Assembly (NCBI GenBank): GCA_004802725.1
Contig: SGPM01000033.1
Coordinates: 62,001 to 126,000, forward strand
Length of the DNA: 64,000 nucleotides
From: Antrodiella citrinella
Lineage: Eukaryota; Basidiomycota; Agaricomycetes; Polyporales; Steccherinaceae
Direction of reading: 5' to 3'
Each line of letters starts with the position of its first letter. Position 1 is the stretch's first letter. The notes under the pieces are model-generated. The model was not told the origin of the DNA and made no database searches. It was given only the letters and a program-made list of their open reading frames with translations. Made by a program: the position numbers and the translations under genes. Below are positions 60,396 to 64,000 of the stretch, piece by piece.

Positions 60396-60970
60396 GGCGT
60401 ATGGGCGACAATTCGCCGTGAACTCAATATTCGAGGGTGGACGCGTCAAAGTGTATGTCGGGGAGAAAAGAGCAGGTAATTTGCATCATGATCAATGTTC
60501 CACCTTTATATCTGTCGTGTTGCGAAGGGTCTGACAAAAGACGGTATATGGCCGAGTCAGAATACAGGAGTCTAGGACAAACTTCAGCGTTTGCCACGAC
60601 CACGTATGACCAAAGTGGGCGGTTTGCTCACGTGTGTGCAGGAAACCAGTAGAAAGCAAACAGATTCAGAAGGCCTCGTCAGACGAATCGGCTTCTGGAG
60701 CTTCTGAAGACTGGTAGTGTGTAAGGATGAAGAAACGATTCGTACGATAACTCGGAAGGTAAAGTTGACAAATCAAAGTGACCATGATACCGCCACTCGC
60801 CGACGCTGCACGCCCTGCAAAACAACGGTCAAGAAATCCATACGAGACGACGACTGCTGCAATACAGTAATATTATTACATCCAGTTTTACTTCTTCTAC
60901 ACAACTACCTCTCCACTTGCTTGTTTGTTTCGGTTCCAAGAAGTTGTTCTCGTTTAACCCGTCTCAACAC
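60396..60970. other. Intergenic
   Basis: Upstream of the MOSC gene and downstream of the prolyl isomerase. No gene seen. Confidence 0.5.
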
Positions 60971-61658
60971 TCAAGCTGTGCGCAAGATGATGTGTACACC
61001 ACTGTCGGTACTGATGATGTCGCTCATTTCGCCCACTCTAAGAGCATAAGTAGCCTCTTCGAACGGCTTCTGCATCTGACCCTGTGACACCACGACGTCG
61101 GCAACTCATGGCAAAAGGCGTGAAAGGACATAAGGACATACCTTGCCAAAGAATCCGAGGTCTCCGCCCTTCTCATGAGATGAACAATCCGAGTTGATCT
61201 TGGCCAGGTCAGCGAACTTCGTCGTGGAGCCGCCGATCTCTGCGCGATATCCTTCCAGAATCTTGATAGCTTCGTCCTTTGAACGCGTGATATTGCCCTG
61301 GAAACAAGCCCCGAGTTCGTCAGCGACTTGAAAGGATAAATGTGTAGAAAGGATGCTCACCTCCTTCCAGCTGCTCGGTCTCCTGCTCCCGCTGTGCTTC
61401 ACAAGCAAGTGGCTGGCGCGAACATGGCCGGCCGGAGCAGCACCCTCCCCTCCCGAAGTCAAATACTCGGCTGCGCCAGGGAGGGCCGCGACCTCATCTT
61501 GAGAGAGCTCAGAGGGAGGCTCCCAGGACGATTGTTGGGTCTCGGTGTTGAAGAAATAGGGAATGCGACGCGAGTTGGAGAGGCGAACTTCCCAAATTCC
61601 GGACTGCGAAAGAGAACTTAGAGGATAGGTATAACAGGAGTCAGAAAGGACATACCAT
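60971..61658 (-). CDS. ESS1: Pin1/Ess1-type peptidyl-prolyl isomerase
   Basis: A parvulin that isomerises phospho-Ser/Thr-Pro bonds, for example in the RNA polymerase II tail. Four exons (61656-61658, 61361-61603, 61142-61297, 60971-61081) join exactly to 170 residues; the human form has 163. The first coding exon is only the ATG, and a 49-nt intron follows it. The WW domain runs from [20 protein letters not shown] to [11 protein letters not shown], with both Trp and the Pro pair. A short linker ([16 protein letters not shown]) leads to the PPIase core [20 protein letters not shown]. There, the catalytic His, the Arg pair for phosphate, the Cys of [18 protein letters not shown] and the His of GVHIILRTA are all present. 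Confidence 0.96.
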
Positions 61659-62879
61659 GATGGTTTTAAATGGTTTGTATGAAGAGATGGTGGAGGTCAA
61701 GCTGACAGAGACCGTGACAACGACCGTGAGACACTGATTAGATCAAGACTGCTTACTAAGATTAGATAACATGATCATCCGTGATCTCGGCCCCGAGACT
61801 GAGCAGTATTTGAGCATACTGTAGGGACTGAGCATAAACAAGAACACCGTCACGGAAATAGTCATAGTTACAGAGACTGAGCTGATCTTTTTGTACGCCC
61901 GATGTACGGTCCACTCGGTACACAAGGTCCAAGGATGCGTCGCCACAAGTTCCGTAAATGGTATCCTGTACGAAGCTCTTGACAAGCACGAGCAAACAGC
62001 GCCGTTCGAACTGTGACAATCTGTACCCCACTGATTGTAGTGTCTATGGCTTCATATGAGCACGGAGTAACCGTGGAATGCGAACAGCATATTCAAATTG
62101 ACATGGTCATATGGGCGTAGGTTTTTCGAAAGACGGCAACCGCTATCACTTGCATCATATCATCATACGATGCCGGAAGCCGTTTCCGGTGCTGCAATTT
62201 GGTTACGACTCTACAGACGCGTTGACAAGGTCTACGTGGGAGACACAGGGCCATGCACGATTAAGAAAACGTGCTCGGCAGGGTAATCAAAACAGATTCT
62301 GAGGGAATTCTTTCAAGTGCGGCCCCTGGATCTTTAGACGGAACATGGAATCAATATTGCAACTAATGGTGCGCAAGGTCCCCGACATACCAAGTGTCCA
62401 ATCAAACGCAGCACCAGAGAGGCAACATTGCGGGGGGTTAAGTCCGAGATATTCCGGAATAGAAATGTTCACTAGCGACATCGATCCTATATGATCAGGA
62501 CAATTCAGGATACAACCCGCCGCTTGGTCAATGCATATGCTGTGTTATTGTCACTGCATAACATATCCAAAAGACCGAGGGGACATCGAATGAATGGTGA
62601 AGGAGGGTCGACGTAGACGAATGTCCAAGCAGAACGTCCGAGACGGAGCGTGATGCATGATGTGCGAGAATACAGATCACTGCACCAATAACAGGTTGAT
62701 GTCCAACTCCGAGTATAACGCGGTCGCAGATCTAACAGCATATTCGTAAGGGTACGAAAATGGATCGGGAACAGGAGGACTAACCAGGTCAACACATCCA
62801 CCAGCCCACATACTGCTCTATTATCTTCGGGATGTATGATGATGCATATCTCACAGTAAGGATATACCACTGCAGTCGG
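61659..62879. other. Gene-poor stretch
   Basis: About 1.2 kb upstream of the prolyl isomerase's neighbour region and downstream of the small acidic protein. Short frames on both strands show no coding features. Confidence 0.45.
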
Positions 62880-63239
62880 CTATCTGGCAGCATCTGTGGT
62901 ATGACTTCCAGTGATAGAGTTTTGAGAGTTTTGAGGCTGCTCCGATACTGTGGATGCGGATGATGTCTCCTGTTCCGCTGTGTCGACATCACCCTGCAGG
63001 GACTCCAACAATTTATCCAGATTTCCAATCAAGCCATCCAAACGATCCTCCATCCCTTCTGCGATACCATGGGCGGCCTCTAGTCGACGCAGCTCCTCCG
63101 CAATGTCAATCTCGTTTAGAGAGACGGCATCAGACTCCGAGGATTGCTGAGTGAGAATGGAAGTCAACAAGGCGATGTCTGCTACGTTGTCGCCAGACGG
63201 GGCTGTGCCGTCGACTGCGGTGGGTTTAGCGGCGGCCAT
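62880..63239 (-). CDS. Small acidic helical protein, unknown
   Basis: A single-exon gene of 119 residues, intact from ATG to stop. The middle (DIALLTSILTQQSSESDAVS, then LNEIDIAEELRRLEAAHGIA and MEDRLDGLIGNLDKLLESLQ) is predicted helix with heptads, flanked by Ser/Thr-rich ends. There is no signal peptide. The size and plan fit a small subunit of a larger complex, but I do not recognise it. It is divergent from the gene at 63539, with about 300 nt of shared promoter. Confidence 0.6.
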   Translation of the reverse strand: MAAAKPTAVDGTAPSGDNVADIALLTSILTQQSSESDAVSLNEIDIAEELRRLEAAHGIAEGMEDRLDGLIGNLDKLLESLQGDVDTAEQETSSASTVSEQPQNSQNSITGSHTTDAAR

Positions 63240-63538
63240 AGCGCGAGTGACTGCTGAGGGCTGCAGCGGCGATGATGGGCGTAGTTCTGCGATGGTCGAT
63301 GTCTGTGCTTGTATAGCAATGTAACTGAGACTTGAAACTTGCGACCCCGAACGTCCGAGTCGTAATGAAAAGAGATTTGTCGTCGTGCGAGACGGCGAGC
63401 ACGAAAATATTGATGGGTCGGGAACTGCCGAGCGAACCTGTTTGAGCTGAGAACAGCCCTCGCCGGTTTACCAACTTCTACCAATCTCTTCTATCGTCCG
63501 AGCATTTTTTTCGTCTCTTGAATACCTCTGAGGCCACG
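63240..63538. promoter_or_regulatory. Bidirectional promoter region
   Basis: Start codons of two divergent genes are 299 nt apart. No canonical TATA is seen in either direction. Confidence 0.5.
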
Positions 63539-64000
63539 ATGAAACGACTGTTTGGACGTGAGAAGCCAAAGATCGTGAAGACCCCGTCCGCCGCCTCCGA
63601 ACTGGGCTCAGAGGTTCGTCCTTCTCCGGACTTGTCTTGATCACTCCCGCTCCCGTAACCGACCTAATTCTATTGCAGGATGCTCAATACTTCGATGGTC
63701 AACATTATCAGCAGCCTTTACAGCCTTACGACCGAATGCATAGCCAAGATCGGGCCCATGGCCTGGTACATTCTTCCTCTGATGAGCACTGGGATATGGT
63801 CAACTCTCATGACGGTGCGTCGTGCTGTGCTGTTCTTCTATCCAACTTTCTGCTGACTCGTTCTGCCCAGCAGGACATTCCCCAATCCCCAGTGCATACA
63901 TTCCACGAGCGGCCTCGCCTTTCAGTGGTACAGTATCGGTCAGCTCGCATAAATCAAACGGGGATCGAGACAGTAACTTCCGCAAGAAGCCGCCAAATAC
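63539..64000 (+). CDS. Unknown protein, truncated by the window end
   Basis: The first three exons are visible: MKRLFGREKPKIVKTPSAAS to about 63615, then from about 63680 DAQYFDGQHYQQPLQPYDRM to NSHD, then a third exon (from about 63872) with GHSPIPSAYIPRAASPFSGT running off the end. The N-terminus is basic, the rest so far Gln/Ser/Pro-rich and probably disordered. No domain is in view, so the function cannot be assigned. Confidence 0.55.

Overview
The window is nuclear DNA of a filamentous basidiomycete, most likely a plant-litter or wood-decaying Agaricomycete. This rests on genes split by many short GT-AG introns (about 47-65 nt), on a GH7 cellobiohydrolase with a C-terminal CBM1, and on families typical of mushrooms: the EF-hand plus zinc-finger protein, the BTB protein, a multicopper-oxidase relic and atypical G-alpha. 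All models below were spliced by eye; exon junctions are stated where the frame closes exactly. I found no tRNA, rRNA, CRISPR array or intact transposon.

Layout. 0.9-2.6 kb: cellobiohydrolase. 2.9-9.9 kb, all on the minus strand: inositol monophosphatase, proteasome alpha-5, a RidA protein and a highly atypical G-alpha subunit. 9.9-13.3 kb: a long gene-poor stretch. 13.3-19.0 kb, plus: a Ser/Thr-rich single-pass membrane protein, a small secreted protein of symmetric exons, and a membrane-anchored protein of unknown function; the first two are each followed by a copy of the same 72-75 bp element. 19.5-21.1 kb, minus: an unknown protein with an N-terminal membrane segment. 21.7-26.3 kb, plus: a large EF-hand/zinc-finger protein holding 12 isolated N bases and a frame break in a GAG repeat. 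26.8-29.1 kb, minus: a cytochrome P450 with several broken frames. 29.8-32.5 kb: exocyst EXO84. 33.9-35.7 kb: two small secreted proteins. 36.3-40.2 kb, minus: a 1277-residue coiled-coil protein. 40.7-42.2 kb, minus: D-amino-acid oxidase. 43.2-45.6 kb: an unknown protein and a membrane-anchored multicopper oxidase that has lost its middle. 46.1-49.2 kb, minus: a BTB protein and UDP-glucose 4-epimerase. 50.1-52.5 kb: an MFS transporter. 54.2-55.2 kb, minus: an unknown gene. 55.7-58.3 kb: THO complex subunit 1. 58.8-61.7 kb, minus: an mARC-like MOSC protein and the Pin1/Ess1 prolyl isomerase. 62.9-64.0 kb: a divergent pair, a small acidic protein and a truncated unknown gene.

Most genes are independent housekeeping functions (proteasome, exocyst, mRNA export, prolyl isomerisation, sugar-nucleotide metabolism) mixed with saprotroph accessory genes (cellulase, secreted proteins, oxidases, transporter). 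I see no co-directional cluster that forms a new pathway. The most unusual items are the G-alpha with Ala in place of the catalytic Gln, the symmetric-exon secreted gene with its repeated downstream element, and a 15-nt coding microexon in the inositol monophosphatase. A one-base frame break in THO subunit 1 and the scattered N bases suggest that the assembly carries small errors, which tempers the pseudogene calls.
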